Notes: generated by a model from the letters alone, not told the origin. Shown: positions 53,607 through 63,377, counted from the first letter of the stretch. The stretch: 64,000 nt of DNA from Sporomusa sphaeroides DSM 2875 (GCF_001941975.2 NZ_CP146991.1:807501-871500); one strand, 5' to 3'. Made by a program: numbers and translations.

Positions 53607-55409
53607 ATGAAAACAATTTCCTGGCCGGAAACTGTATTCACCTTTGCGGCGGAGTGCAAAGGGAAAATGGCCGCTTCGGTGCTGTTTGCCATTGTTAGTG
53701 TAGCCGGCGGGCTGGTACCGTATCTTGGAGTATACCAGATTCTGCTTTTATTCCTGAACGGGGCGGCGACGCCCGGAGATATCTGGTTCTGGGCGGCGGT
53801 ATGCCTGGGCGGGCATGCCGGTCAGCTGCTGTTTTATGCTTTGTCCACCATGCTGGCGCATTTTTCGGCCTACAGTATCCTGGAGAATATGCGGCTTAAT
53901 ATTGCTGACCGGCTGATGCGGGCACCGCTGGGCAGTGTGCTGAATGAGCCGGCCGGCCGCCTGAAAAACATTATGGTTGACCGGGTGGAAGCCATTGAAG
54001 TGCCGTTGGCCCATATGATTCCGGAAGGTATTTCCAGCTTGCTGCTGCCGGTCGGTGTATTTATTTACTTGCTGCTGATCGACTGGCGGATGGCACTGGC
54101 ATCCCTGGTCACTATCCCGGCCGCCGCCTTTATCTATGCCGTCATGATGAAGGCCTTCAACCGGCAGTACGCCGATTACATGGCGGCCAGCAATCATATG
54201 AACAGTGTCATTGTCGAATATGTGGAGGGAATCGAGGTCATTAAGGCTTTCAATCAGTCGGCCTCATCCTATGAAAAGTATGTCCAGGCTGTGAGCACTT
54301 TTAAAGAATATACGCTGAACTGGTTCCACAGCACCTGGAAGCTGATGAATCTGGGCGGCGCGGTTTTGCCGTCATCCCTGTTAGGCACCATGCCGCTGGG
54401 CATGTATCTATACAGTAGTGGGTCACTGACGCCGGCCGACCTGACGATGTGCCTTATCCTGTCGCTGGGGCTGGTGACACCGCTTAGAAACTTCGCGATA
54501 TTCGTCAATGAGGCCAAGTCGATTGAATATGCCGTGAAAGATGCAGCCACCCTGCTGGCACTGCCGGTACTGGACGAAGCCGGTCAGCCGGTTCGGCTGG
54601 CCCATCACACAGTAGAACTCAAACAGGTTTGTTTTGCTTACGGTGACGGAAATAAAAGCGCAAAACCAGGAGCAGACAGCGTGCTGCACAACCTGAATCT
54701 TACACTGCCTGAGGGAACGTTTACGGCGCTGGTCGGCCCGTCGGGCGGCGGCAAGTCCACCGTCGCCCGGCTGATTGCCCGCTTTTGGGACGTAACCGGC
54801 GGGGAAATCACTATCGGCGGGGAAAATATCAAAAACCTGCCGCTCGATCAGCTGGCTGACACGGTAAGTTTTGTTACTCAGGATAATTTTCTGTTCAATT
54901 GTTCGATTAAGGATAATATCCGGCTGGGCAAGCCCCTGGCGACAGATGAGGAAGTGCGGGCCGCCGCCCGGGCGGCCTGCTGCGACGGCTTTGTCAGCCG
55001 GCTGGAACAGGGTTATGACACTCTGGCCGGTGAGGCCGGCGGCCGTTTGTCCGGGGGAGAAAAACAACGGCTGGCCATTGCCCGGGCCATCCTAAAGAAT
55101 GCGCCGGTTGTGATTCTGGATGAGGCGACAGCCTTTACCGATCCGGAGAATGAAGCCGCCCTCCAGCAGTCCATTGCCGCCTTGACAAGAGGGAAAACGC
55201 TGCTGGTGATTGCCCACCGTTTATCCACCATCGCCCGGGCCGACCGGATTGTCGTGTTGGACCACGGGCAGATCGTCCAGGCCGGCACCCAGGCCGAGCT
55301 TCTGGCAGGCTGCGTGCTGTACCGGCAGATGTGGGCGGCGCATACGGGAGCCAAAAGCTGGGCTGCTGGCCGGCAGCAGGGAGGTGGGGAACATGTTTCG
55401 TGCGGTTAA
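53607..55409 (+). CDS. YbtP/IrtA-like ABC half-transporter (first locus)
   Basis: 600 residues: six-helix ABC exporter-type membrane domain (to about 320) and ATPase (GPSGGGKST about 380, LSGGEKQRLAIARAILKNAP, VVILDEATAFTDPENE). The ATAFTDPENE Walker B region is typical of the YbtPQ/IrtAB group, which import siderophores despite an exporter fold. It overlaps the next half-transporter gene by 17 bases, so a heterodimer is expected. ATG 53607; TTG 53604 just before it is less likely. Confidence 0.9.
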   Translation: MKTISWPETVFTFAAECKGKMAASVLFAIVSVAGGLVPYLGVYQILLLFLNGAATPGDIWFWAAVCLGGHAGQLLFYALSTMLAHFSAYSILENMRLNIADRLMRAPLGSVLNEPAGRLKNIMVDRVEAIEVPLAHMIPEGISSLLLPVGVFIYLLLIDWRMALASLVTIPAAAFIYAVMMKAFNRQYADYMAASNHMNSVIVEYVEGIEVIKAFNQSASSYEKYVQAVSTFKEYTLNWFHSTWKLMNLGGAVLPSSLLGTMPLGMYLYSSGSLTPADLTMCLILSLGLVTPLRNFAIFVNEAKSIEYAVKDAATLLALPVLDEAGQPVRLAHHTVELKQVCFAYGDGNKSAKPGADSVLHNLNLTLPEGTFTALVGPSGGGKSTVARLIARFWDVTGGEITIGGENIKNLPLDQLADTVSFVTQDNFLFNCSIKDNIRLGKPLATDEEVRAAARAACCDGFVSRLEQGYDTLAGEAGGRLSGGEKQRLAIARAILKNAPVVILDEATAFTDPENEAALQQSIAALTRGKTLLVIAHRLSTIARADRIVVLDHGQIVQAGTQAELLAGCVLYRQMWAAHTGAKSWAAGRQQGGGEHVSCG

Positions 55410-57141
55410 GCGGCTGATAGACTGGACCGGCCCCTACCGGCGGCGCTTATATCTGGGGTTTGTTTATTCGTTTTTTTATAATCTGTTTACAGCTTTGCCC
55501 GTGCTGGGGGCTGTTTACGGCCTGCACCTGATTCTGGCCGACCGGCAGGGACTTATTACCCTGACCCCGGACAGGGCGTTTTATATGCTGGGCTTTATGC
55601 TCCTGACGGTGGCCGGCCGGTTCTGGTTCGGTTATCTGCGGGCCGTTGCCCAGGAGAGTATTGGCTATGAACTGGCGGCCGAACAGCGTATCGCTATCGG
55701 CGAAGTCTTGAAGCGGGTTTCCCTGGGATTTTTCCGCCGGCGGAACACCGGTGAAATCACGGCGGCCGTTACCACCGACTTATCTTTTATAGAACTGTTC
55801 GGCATGAAAATGATTGATCTGATTGTCAACGGCTACGTTGGCGCCCTGGTCATAGTGGTCTGCCTGCTGTTTTACAACGGGACGGTAGTCGTCGCGGCGC
55901 TGGCCGGGCTGCTGGGGTCGGCCTGGGCGTTGCAACTGCTGGGCAGCAAAAGCAGAGCCAACGCGCCGGTGCAACTGGCGGCGCATAGCCGCCTTGCGGC
56001 GGCCGTCATCGAATATATCCGGGGCATGCCGGTCGTCAAGGCCTTCAAACAGGCCGGTGCGGCCCGGGAAGGCATTTGCGCCGCCTGCCGGAGCAGCAAA
56101 ATCATTAATATCAAAATTGAAAAAAATTATGTTCCGTATAATTGCCTGCATCTCTTTTTCCTGAAAGCCGCCTCGGTGGCCGTCATGCTGACAGCAGCGC
56201 TCTTTACCCTGCAGGGTGATATGACGCTTCCGACATTTTTGCTTGTGGCGATTTTCTCGTTCAGTATTTTTGATCCGGTCAAACCCCTGAACGAAGGGAC
56301 CCATATCCTGGAGATTCTTGATCAGACGCAGGATAAGCTGCGCTCTATCACCACAGCCGAACCTATTGACAAGGACGGCCGGGATATCGTTCTGTCTTCC
56401 TATGATATTGAATTCCGGAATGTGACCTTTGCCTATGAAGCGCAGCCTGTCCTGAAAGAAGTATCTTTCCTGATTCCGGCCAATACGACAACCGCCATTG
56501 TCGGTCCGTCAGGCAGTGGTAAATCGACCATTTGCAGTCTGATGTCCCGCTTTTACGATGTGAATCAGGGCAGTGTGCTGATCGGCGGCGTCAATGTGAA
56601 GAACCTGACCAGCGACAGTCTGATGAAACATATCAGCATGGTTTTTCAGAGAGTCTATTTGTTTCAGGACACGGTGCTGAATAACATTCACTTCGGCAAG
56701 CCTGCCGCCAGCATGGAAGAAGTGGTGGCGGCGGCCCGGCAGGCCTGCTGTCATGAATTTATCTCCAAACTGCCTCAGGGGTATGAAACTGTTATCGGCG
56801 AGGGTGGTTCTACGCTGTCCGGCGGGGAAAAGCAGCGCATTTCCATTGCCAGGGCTATCCTGAAAGATGCGCCTGTTATCATTCTGGATGAGGCCACTGC
56901 CAGCGTGGACCCGGAGAATGAGCATATGATCCAGCAGGCCATCGGCGCGCTGGTAGCGGGCAAAACTATGGTTATCATCGCCCACCGGCTGGCCACCATT
57001 CAAAACGCCGACCAGATCCTTGTCGTCGACGATGGCCGTATCGTTCAGCGCGGCACCCATGCCGAACTTAGCCGGCAGGAAGGTGTATACCGGCGTTTCT
57101 TATCGGTCCGGCAGGCTGCCGAAGGGTGGCGGCTGGGGTAG
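55393..57141 (+). CDS. YbtQ/IrtB-like ABC half-transporter (first locus)
   Basis: 582 residues: membrane domain (RRLYLGFVYSFFYNLFTALPV onward) and ATPase (GPSGSGKST, LSGGEKQRISIARAILKDAP, VIILDEATASVDPENE). It is the partner of the half-transporter at 53607. ATG 55393 follows GGAGGTGGGG and starts inside the previous gene. Together they should move the incoming chelate across the inner membrane. A strong terminator follows. Confidence 0.9.
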   Translation: MFRAVKRLIDWTGPYRRRLYLGFVYSFFYNLFTALPVLGAVYGLHLILADRQGLITLTPDRAFYMLGFMLLTVAGRFWFGYLRAVAQESIGYELAAEQRIAIGEVLKRVSLGFFRRRNTGEITAAVTTDLSFIELFGMKMIDLIVNGYVGALVIVVCLLFYNGTVVVAALAGLLGSAWALQLLGSKSRANAPVQLAAHSRLAAAVIEYIRGMPVVKAFKQAGAAREGICAACRSSKIINIKIEKNYVPYNCLHLFFLKAASVAVMLTAALFTLQGDMTLPTFLLVAIFSFSIFDPVKPLNEGTHILEILDQTQDKLRSITTAEPIDKDGRDIVLSSYDIEFRNVTFAYEAQPVLKEVSFLIPANTTTAIVGPSGSGKSTICSLMSRFYDVNQGSVLIGGVNVKNLTSDSLMKHISMVFQRVYLFQDTVLNNIHFGKPAASMEEVVAAARQACCHEFISKLPQGYETVIGEGGSTLSGGEKQRISIARAILKDAPVIILDEATASVDPENEHMIQQAIGALVAGKTMVIIAHRLATIQNADQILVVDDGRIVQRGTHAELSRQEGVYRRFLSVRQAAEGWRLG

Positions 57142-57173
57142 GCAAAAGGAATTTAGCGGCGGAATTACAAAAG

Positions 57174-57217
57174 AAAAGTACTGTTTGTCTACCAATCGGC
57201 AAACAGTACTTTTTTTG
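57174..57217 (+). terminator. Terminator of the first iron locus
   Basis: AAAAGTACTGTTTG (57174-57187) pairs with CAAACAGTACTTTT (57200-57213), continuing into a T-run to 57217. Confidence 0.93.
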
Positions 57218-57218
57218 T

Positions 57219-57240
57219 CCTAACAGAATGTATAAGTTTT
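57219..57240. repeat. Dispersed repeat, partial copy C
   Basis: CCTAACAGAATGTATAAGTT (from 57219) matches the left end of copies A and B with one change, and again follows a terminator T-run. Confidence 0.5.
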
Positions 57241-57282
57241 GCGCACCTCAGCGGCTTTTTTTGACCTGTCAAATGGAAAGGG

Positions 57283-57342
57283 TTGCCAATCAAACCAGGA
57301 TTCGCTATAATAATATAAATGAAAATGATTATCAATTTCTAT
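57283..57342 (+). promoter_or_regulatory. Promoter with Fur box, second ECF operon
   Basis: TTGCCA (57283-57288), a 17-base spacer and TATAAT (57306-57311). The box GAAAATGATTATCAATTTC (57321-57339) is close to the 19-bp Fur consensus. This is the best Fur box in the window. Confidence 0.75.
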
Positions 57343-57358
57343 AATGGAGGATTGTATT

Positions 57359-57958
57359 ATGATTGCAGGAGGAAATAACAGGCTTCAGGTTAAGGATTTG
57401 GTTACCTTAGGTGTGCTTACGACGGTATTTATTGTTATTTTTGCTGTTGGCGGGATGCTCCTTGGTGTGCTTCCGGTCATGTATCTGTTTATGCCGGCGG
57501 CGGTGGCCGTACCATTGGGAACGGTATTTATGCTGCTGATGGCCAAGGTTGCCAAAACAGGCACATTTTTGCTCAGCGGTATTTTACAGGGAACGGTACT
57601 CTTGCTGTTGGGCGTTTACTGGCCGATGGTCCTGGCGATCATCATTGCGGCATTATTGGGTGAAATCATTATTGGCGGCTCATACAAGAGCTTTAGGCGA
57701 ATTGCAGTGGGTTACGCGGTTCTGATTTGCGGCTACTCCCTGGGTTCGTTTGTGCCGCTGATGTTTTTTGCTGATTCCTACAAGGTCATGGCGGTAAACC
57801 GGGGATATGAGGCGGCATATATTGATAAGCTTATTGAACTGTTAAACGGACCGGTGCTTGCGGGTGTATTGGCAGTATCCATAACGTGTGCCTTGCTGGG
57901 AGCTTTCCTGGGTCGGCGGATTTTGAAAAAACACTTTGAAAAGGCCGGAATTGTATGA
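57359..57958 (+). CDS. ECF transporter S component (MptD-like, second locus)
   Basis: 199 residues with six membrane helices (TTVFIVIFAVGGMLLGVLPVMYLFMPAAVAVPLG region). It is homologous to 50955, including the C-terminal GAFLGRRILKKHFEKAGIV. First gene of the second iron locus under a strong Fur box. ATG 57359 has GGAGG 8 bases upstream; an earlier in-frame ATG at 57344 overlaps that ribosome site. Confidence 0.88.
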   Translation: MIAGGNNRLQVKDLVTLGVLTTVFIVIFAVGGMLLGVLPVMYLFMPAAVAVPLGTVFMLLMAKVAKTGTFLLSGILQGTVLLLLGVYWPMVLAIIIAALLGEIIIGGSYKSFRRIAVGYAVLICGYSLGSFVPLMFFADSYKVMAVNRGYEAAYIDKLIELLNGPVLAGVLAVSITCALLGAFLGRRILKKHFEKAGIV

Positions 57959-58036
57959 CAGGGTACGGAGGGTTATGAAGCTATTCATTGCTTGGCTGGA
58001 AGCAGAATTAATGTAAAAAGTTGTGAGGTGTAAGAG

Positions 58037-58861
58037 GTGCAGCAGTTAGAAACAGTTATCCGGCAGGAAGCGTCCGGCAGTTTTGACACAGTTCAAGGCC
58101 GCTGCTTTTTCCCGGATGAGAGAAGAAAAGGTTTACAGGACGCAGATCCCAGGATAAAAATTCTTATGTCCCTGGTGTTTAGCACTATGGTTTTTCTTAC
58201 CGCCCAGAAAATTACCATGCATGCATTTTGTCTGGCGGCGTTTGTGCTGATTTTATTTTCCGGCCGGCAGAGAATCGGGGTAAAATTCCTGCTGGCATAT
58301 GCTTTCTGTTCCATACTGGATGTTGTTACCGCCTTGGTTGCTGCGGAAAGTTTCCGGGTTGTGCTGGGAATCATTGTTTACAGTTTTATGAAGTTTATTC
58401 CCGTCATTATGCTGGGAAGCTGGCTGGCGTCCACCATTAAGGTCAATGAATTTATGGCCGCTTTGGAACAAATGCGGCTGCCAAAGCCGGTTATTATACC
58501 GCTGGCGGTGCTTTTGCGGTTTTTGCCCACGGTAAAAGAGGAATTGGGGTACATCAGCGATACTATGAAAATGCGCAATATCGAGTTGTCGTGCCGGGGG
58601 ATACTGCTCAATCCGGTCAGAACCATGGAGTACATTCTGGTGCCCCTCTTAATGCGGAGCGTTAAAGTGGCCGATGAGCTGTCGGCTGCGGCGCTGACGC
58701 GGGGCATTGACAGTGAGAACAGAAGAACCTCTCTGCGCGAGGTGCGGATTTTACCGTCCGACGGGATGATTGCCGCCGGCTTTATTCTTCTGGTCGTAAG
58801 TCTCTGGTATCTTGACAAAAATGTGTTTCCCGGTCTGACGTTAGGGGGGCTGGGCGCGTGA
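58037..58861 (+). CDS. ECF transporter T component (second locus)
   Basis: 274 residues. LADPRIKILMSLVFS-type start (DADPRIKILMSLVFSTMVFL), membrane helices, and the coupling motifs PLAVLLRFLPTVKEELGYISDTMKMRN and AALTRGIDSENRRTSL, here with the more standard Arg-Gly. It is homologous to 48743. GTG start. The stop overlaps the ATPase start by 4 bases. Confidence 0.88.
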   Translation: MQQLETVIRQEASGSFDTVQGRCFFPDERRKGLQDADPRIKILMSLVFSTMVFLTAQKITMHAFCLAAFVLILFSGRQRIGVKFLLAYAFCSILDVVTALVAAESFRVVLGIIVYSFMKFIPVIMLGSWLASTIKVNEFMAALEQMRLPKPVIIPLAVLLRFLPTVKEELGYISDTMKMRNIELSCRGILLNPVRTMEYILVPLLMRSVKVADELSAAALTRGIDSENRRTSLREVRILPSDGMIAAGFILLVVSLWYLDKNVFPGLTLGGLGA

Positions 58862-60333
58862 TTGAGCTAAAGAATGTGCATTTCAGCTATCAGGAGGACC
58901 GGGCTGAAAGTGTTTCAGGTATTAATTTGCAGATCAAACCGGGGGAATTCGTCCTGCTGTGCGGTCGCAGCGGCTGCGGTAAGACCACCGTTACCAGGCT
59001 GTTGAACGGCCTGATTCCACATTTTTATGAAGGAACTTTGCACGGGGAGGCGTTTATTGACGGAAAAAGTATCCGGGATATGAAGCTGCACCAGCTTGCC
59101 CGGCTGGTCGGCTCGGTATTTCAGGACCCGCGTTCGCAGTTTTTTACCGTGGACACCACCTCGGAGATTGCCTTTTCCTGCGAAAATATGGGCGTGCCCA
59201 GAGTGGAAATGCTCCGGCGTCTTACACATACGGTAACGGCCATGAAACTTGAGCCGCTGCTGGAAAGAAGTCTGTTTAAGCTGTCCAGCGGCGAAAAACA
59301 GAAAATTGCCATCGCTTCCGTTCATGCGGCAGGTCCCACGGTGTATGTGCTGGACGAACCTTCGGCCAATCTGGATCACCAAGCCACGGAAGAACTCAGG
59401 CAGGTCCTGGCCTTGCTGAAGAGTGCGGGCCATACGGTCATTATTGCCGAACACCGCCTGTATTACCTGAAAGACCTTGTTGACAAAGTAGTTTATATGG
59501 AGGGCGGGACAGTTGCTGCCGAGTATGACCGGCAGAGTTTTATGGCTATGTCTGATAATGAGCGGATTGATAAAGGACTGAGATGTATTTTTCCAGAAAA
59601 ACTGTCTTTGCAGTGCAGCGGCAAAGATTCAGCTGTTCCGCCGGCTTGTTTGCAACTGGAGGATGCAGCGTTTTGGTATGAGGGGGGCCCCCGGATTCTT
59701 GACGGCTTGTGCCTTATGGCCGGACAGGGAGAAATTATTGGCATTACCGGCTTAAACGGCGCCGGCAAAAGTACCTTTGCGAAAATTCTCTGCGGACTGG
59801 TAAGCGAGCGACAGGGGAAAATATGCATTGGCTCCAGGCCGGCAAAAGCCGGCGAGCGCCTGAAAAAATCCTACTTTGTTATGCAGGATGCCGACTATCA
59901 GTTATTTACTGAAAGCGTCGAGGAGGAACTGGGGCTGGGCAATGAGCGTTTGCCGAATTTGGCGGAACTAGTGACGGAAACAATGGAAACACTCGGGTTG
60001 TCCACCTTTAAGGACCGTCACCCCGCCTCCCTTTCCGGCGGCCAAAAGCAGCGGGTGACCATTGCCGTGGCCATCGTCAAGGGGGCGGACATATTGATTT
60101 TTGATGAGCCCACCAGTGGTCTGGATGCGGAAAATATGCGGCGGGTGGCCTCCCTGCTGCAACAGGTTGCATCCCAGGGAAAAACGGTGTTTGTCATCAC
60201 GCATGATTATGAATTTATCGTGCATACCTGTACCCGGATCGTCAATCTGGCGGATGGCAGAGTCGGTGCCGATTTTTTCCTTAATAGCAGCAGTCTGGCA
60301 GAACTGAAAAAACTTTTTTGCTTTACGGATTAA
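58858..60333 (+). CDS. ECF transporter double ATPase (fused A1-A2, second locus)
   Basis: 491 residues, two ABC ATPase domains. First: GRSGCGKTT (about 37), LSSGEKQKIAIAS, VLDEPSANLD. Second: GLNGAGKST, VMQDADYQLF, LSGGQKQRVTIAVAIVKGAD and IFDEPTSGLD. The LSSGE variant signature in the first domain is shared with the homologue at 49505, so it is a feature of this group. GTG start overlapping the T-component stop. Confidence 0.9.
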   Translation: MIELKNVHFSYQEDRAESVSGINLQIKPGEFVLLCGRSGCGKTTVTRLLNGLIPHFYEGTLHGEAFIDGKSIRDMKLHQLARLVGSVFQDPRSQFFTVDTTSEIAFSCENMGVPRVEMLRRLTHTVTAMKLEPLLERSLFKLSSGEKQKIAIASVHAAGPTVYVLDEPSANLDHQATEELRQVLALLKSAGHTVIIAEHRLYYLKDLVDKVVYMEGGTVAAEYDRQSFMAMSDNERIDKGLRCIFPEKLSLQCSGKDSAVPPACLQLEDAAFWYEGGPRILDGLCLMAGQGEIIGITGLNGAGKSTFAKILCGLVSERQGKICIGSRPAKAGERLKKSYFVMQDADYQLFTESVEEELGLGNERLPNLAELVTETMETLGLSTFKDRHPASLSGGQKQRVTIAVAIVKGADILIFDEPTSGLDAENMRRVASLLQQVASQGKTVFVITHDYEFIVHTCTRIVNLADGRVGADFFLNSSSLAELKKLFCFTD

Positions 60334-60412
60334 GAATGACAGCGCCACAACCGGACAAGTTTGGCATATATCTTCCATTTGATGGACTTACCGCTACCAA
60401 GGGGGGATCGAT

Positions 60413-61411
60413 ATGATAAAAAATGCCGTGTCAAACAATCAGATATTTAATCCGCAGGACGGGACTTGCCCGGTATGTGCCGGCCTTGATCATATTTACC
60501 GAACCAGTTCGTTTCAAACGGAAATGAGAGTACCGGAAACAATTGGTGCAGGCTATTTCCGGCGGATTGTTGTCAAACCCTCCCTGCGGCTATCTGTCAG
60601 TGATATGACTTTTTATGAAAAGATAACAATGGGGGAAAAACAGAGAAGCTCCCTGTACAGTCTGGCCTTTTGCCTGGGAGAGGAGTTTTGCTGGCAGGTA
60701 GAGGGGAAGCCAAAGCAGGAATATGGGATTGGCTGCGGGGAAAGCTGTATGTTCAACCGCAACCAAGACATCAGTGTCAGCAGCTATCATCCGGGTTCGC
60801 GCTTTTGGGGGATTAGTGTGGAGTTTGATCTGGGTATTATTGCTAGTTTTATGCAGCACAGGGGCAAGGAACATGCGTGTCAAAGCCTGTTTTCCGGCTG
60901 TAATTTCTTATGTAATGGCAAAACTTCCCCGGGTATTCGCCTGATTCTCAACGAAATGATCAATTGCCGTTATCAGGAACAATTGAAAAAAATCTATCTT
61001 GAAGGAAAAATACTGGAGCTGGTGGCCGTCTATCTGGATGAAACTGTTTTTGAAGACAGTGCCGGCACCTTGACAGGCGATGTTTCCGCCTATGACCGGG
61101 AGGCATTATATACAGCCAGGAAGCTTCTGGATGAAAATCTTGTGGCCCCGCCTACGCTGGGAAAACTGGCAAAATTGATCTGCCTGAATGAATATAAACT
61201 GAAAACCGGCTTTAAGAAATTATTCGGAATGCCGGTTCATACCTATATTATTGACAGGCGGCTGGAACTTGCACGTCTGCTGCTGGAAGAAAAAAAACTC
61301 AGGGTTACGGAAGCGGCTTCACTGGTTGGCTATAATGATTTAAGTTATTTTGCGGAAAAATTCCGGGGAAAATATGGCGTTAATCCGTCACAATACAGTA
61401 AAACCCGGTAG
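60413..61411 (+). CDS. AraC-family regulator, second iron locus
   Basis: 332 residues. The N-terminus has a CPVC motif (about 21-24). The C-terminal double HTH is LVAPPTLGKLAKLICLNEYKLKTGFK then RVTEAASLVGYNDLSYFAEKFRGKYGVNPSQY. It is homologous to 47518 over the HTH and the ECLK..GKILELVAVYLDE-type linker. It probably activates the second locus with the ferric ligand as effector. Strong ribosome site GGGGGG. Confidence 0.9.
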   Translation: MIKNAVSNNQIFNPQDGTCPVCAGLDHIYRTSSFQTEMRVPETIGAGYFRRIVVKPSLRLSVSDMTFYEKITMGEKQRSSLYSLAFCLGEEFCWQVEGKPKQEYGIGCGESCMFNRNQDISVSSYHPGSRFWGISVEFDLGIIASFMQHRGKEHACQSLFSGCNFLCNGKTSPGIRLILNEMINCRYQEQLKKIYLEGKILELVAVYLDETVFEDSAGTLTGDVSAYDREALYTARKLLDENLVAPPTLGKLAKLICLNEYKLKTGFKKLFGMPVHTYIIDRRLELARLLLEEKKLRVTEAASLVGYNDLSYFAEKFRGKYGVNPSQYSKTR

Positions 61412-61435
61412 CTTTGTTTTTAAATAGAGCTGGTT

Positions 61436-61478
61436 TAAGGCACAAAGAATGATGCATTCTTTGTGCCTTAAATACTTT
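61436..61478 (+). terminator. Terminator after second AraC gene
   Basis: TAAGGCACAAAGAATG (61436-61451) and CATTCTTTGTGCCTTA (61455-61470) form a perfect 16-bp stem with a 3-base loop. The following AATACTTTTC is a weak T-tract. Confidence 0.65.
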
Positions 61479-61499
61479 TCACCATGAAATTTATCCTGT

Positions 61500-61571
61500 T
61501 TGACCTAGAAGCAAGACCGCAATATGCAGTATGATTTCTTTGTTACCGGTAATGAGAATAAATATCATTTG
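61500..61571 (+). promoter_or_regulatory. Promoter with Fur-like box before ABC genes, second locus
   Basis: TTGACC (61500-61505), a 17-base spacer and TATGCA (61523-61528). AATGAGAATAAATATCATTTG (61551-61571) is a Fur-like inverted repeat just downstream. The ABC pair thus seems separately transcribed and iron-repressed. Confidence 0.6.
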
Positions 61572-61622
61572 AAAGCAGCTGGACTAACCAGGCATTGGCG
61601 GGGATGAATTGGAGGATGGAAC

Positions 61623-63377
61623 ATGGATGGATTTAAAAAAGTTTTATTTTATGCCAGGGAACATCGCCGTAAGATATATTTCGCGTTGCTGCTTATTTTG
61701 GGCAGTGTTATTGCGGGAATCTGCCCGTATTTTATTGTGTATGATATTATTTTACGCTTTGTGGAGACACATACCGCCACGACAAAGTATGTACTCTTTA
61801 TGAGCGGTGCCGTTGTCGCCTGTTTGTTATTACAGTCATTTCTGCATTACAAGGGCTTGGCCTTATCGCATGAGGCGGCTTATGACACTTTGATGGGAAT
61901 GCGCATACAATTTGCCGATAAGCTGACCAAATTGTCGTTGGGGGATATCCAGGCGAACGGGACGGGAAGTTATAAGAAAAACTTTGTCGATGACATTGAA
62001 AGCGTGGAACTGCTCCTTGCCCATATGTTGCCGGAAGGTATACCTTATGTTCTCACGCCGGTTGCCATGTATCTTATCTTTTTTATTCTGGACTGGCGTC
62101 TGGCCCTGCTTTCGATTGCCGCAATGGCCGTTGGCCTCGTAGCTGTTATTATCATGGCGAAGAGTGAAACGAAAAAAATGGAACGCTATTATAGCGCTGC
62201 GAGAAAAATGAACGCGACTATAATCGAATATATTTCAGGCATGGAAGTCATTAAAATCTTTAACCGGACGACAAGTTCTTACGAAAACTATGTGTCGTCG
62301 GTGGAGGATTATAAAAAGTATACATTGGTGTGGTTCCGTGAATCGTGGACGTATATGGCGATTTACGGCGCGGTTCTTCCCTGTACCATACTGTTTTTGC
62401 TGCCTGTAGGCACAATATTTTATCTTGATGGAACCTTAACCCTGTACACCTTTGTCTTTGCCTTGCTGTTATCTATGAGCCTGGGGCAGCCGTTTATCCG
62501 GCTGGTGGAATTTTTCCCTACGATTCCTATTCTTAAACATAAAATAGGCCAACTGGAAAAAACCTTTACCGGTGAAGAATTGACGTTTATTGATCAGGGA
62601 ATTGTCCCGGAAAATTATGACGTGGAATTTCAGGATGTTACCTTTGCCTATGATCAAAAAGAAGTCATTGAGCAGGTTTCCTTCTGCGCTAAAGAAAACA
62701 ATGTTACGGCCATTGTCGGCGCGTCAGGGAGCGGCAAAAGCACCCTGGCCAAATTGCTGGTGCATTTTTGGGATGTTAAAGCCGGCCGGATTACGATCGG
62801 CGGCGTCAATATTAACGACATGTCTTTTGAACGGCTGATGAATCTAATCAGCTATGTCTCGCAGGACACCTTTTTGTTTAAGGATTCGCTGAGGGAGAAT
62901 ATTCGCGTCGGCAGACCTGGCGCCAGTGACGACGAGGTGATGACGGCGGCGAAGCTGGCAATGTGTCATGAATTTATTATGAAAATGGAAAAAGGGTATG
63001 ACACCAATGCCGGTGAGGCGGGAGATAAGCTTTCCGGCGGGGAAAAACAACGTCTTACCATTGCCAGGGCAATCCTGAAAAATGCTCCTATTATCATTTT
63101 GGATGAGGCCACTGCCTTTACCGATCCGGAAAATGAGGATAAAATCCAGGCAGCGTTAAATCAGCTGATTATCGGTAAAACCGTGATTGTTATAGCTCAC
63201 CGGCTTTCCACGATTGTGGAGGCCGATACGATCCTGCTGATGGATAAAGGGCGTCTGCTTATGCAAGGTACTCATACCGAACTGCTGGAGAGATCAGGAA
63301 AATACCAGTCGCTATGGGATTCTCACCGGCAAACGCTGGACTGGGGAATTCAGGTCAAGGAGGGGCAAAATGCTTAG
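61623..63377 (+). CDS. YbtP/IrtA-like ABC half-transporter (second locus)
   Basis: 584 residues, homologous to 53607. Membrane domain with MRIQFADKLTKLSLGDIQANGTGSYKK-type intracellular loop, then ATPase: GASGSGKST, LSGGEKQRLTIARAILKNAP, IIILDEATAFTDPENED. The Walker B region is again the YbtPQ type. ATG 61623 follows GGAGGATGG. It overlaps the next gene by 8 bases. Confidence 0.91.
   Translation: MDGFKKVLFYAREHRRKIYFALLLILGSVIAGICPYFIVYDIILRFVETHTATTKYVLFMSGAVVACLLLQSFLHYKGLALSHEAAYDTLMGMRIQFADKLTKLSLGDIQANGTGSYKKNFVDDIESVELLLAHMLPEGIPYVLTPVAMYLIFFILDWRLALLSIAAMAVGLVAVIIMAKSETKKMERYYSAARKMNATIIEYISGMEVIKIFNRTTSSYENYVSSVEDYKKYTLVWFRESWTYMAIYGAVLPCTILFLLPVGTIFYLDGTLTLYTFVFALLLSMSLGQPFIRLVEFFPTIPILKHKIGQLEKTFTGEELTFIDQGIVPENYDVEFQDVTFAYDQKEVIEQVSFCAKENNVTAIVGASGSGKSTLAKLLVHFWDVKAGRITIGGVNINDMSFERLMNLISYVSQDTFLFKDSLRENIRVGRPGASDDEVMTAAKLAMCHEFIMKMEKGYDTNAGEAGDKLSGGEKQRLTIARAILKNAPIIILDEATAFTDPENEDKIQAALNQLIIGKTVIVIAHRLSTIVEADTILLMDKGRLLMQGTHTELLERSGKYQSLWDSHRQTLDWGIQVKEGQNA

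Noticed and set aside
54423-55067. Minus-strand open frame of 214 codons in the ABC half-transporter
   Set aside because: Antisense shadow; the + strand shows Walker and signature motifs throughout.
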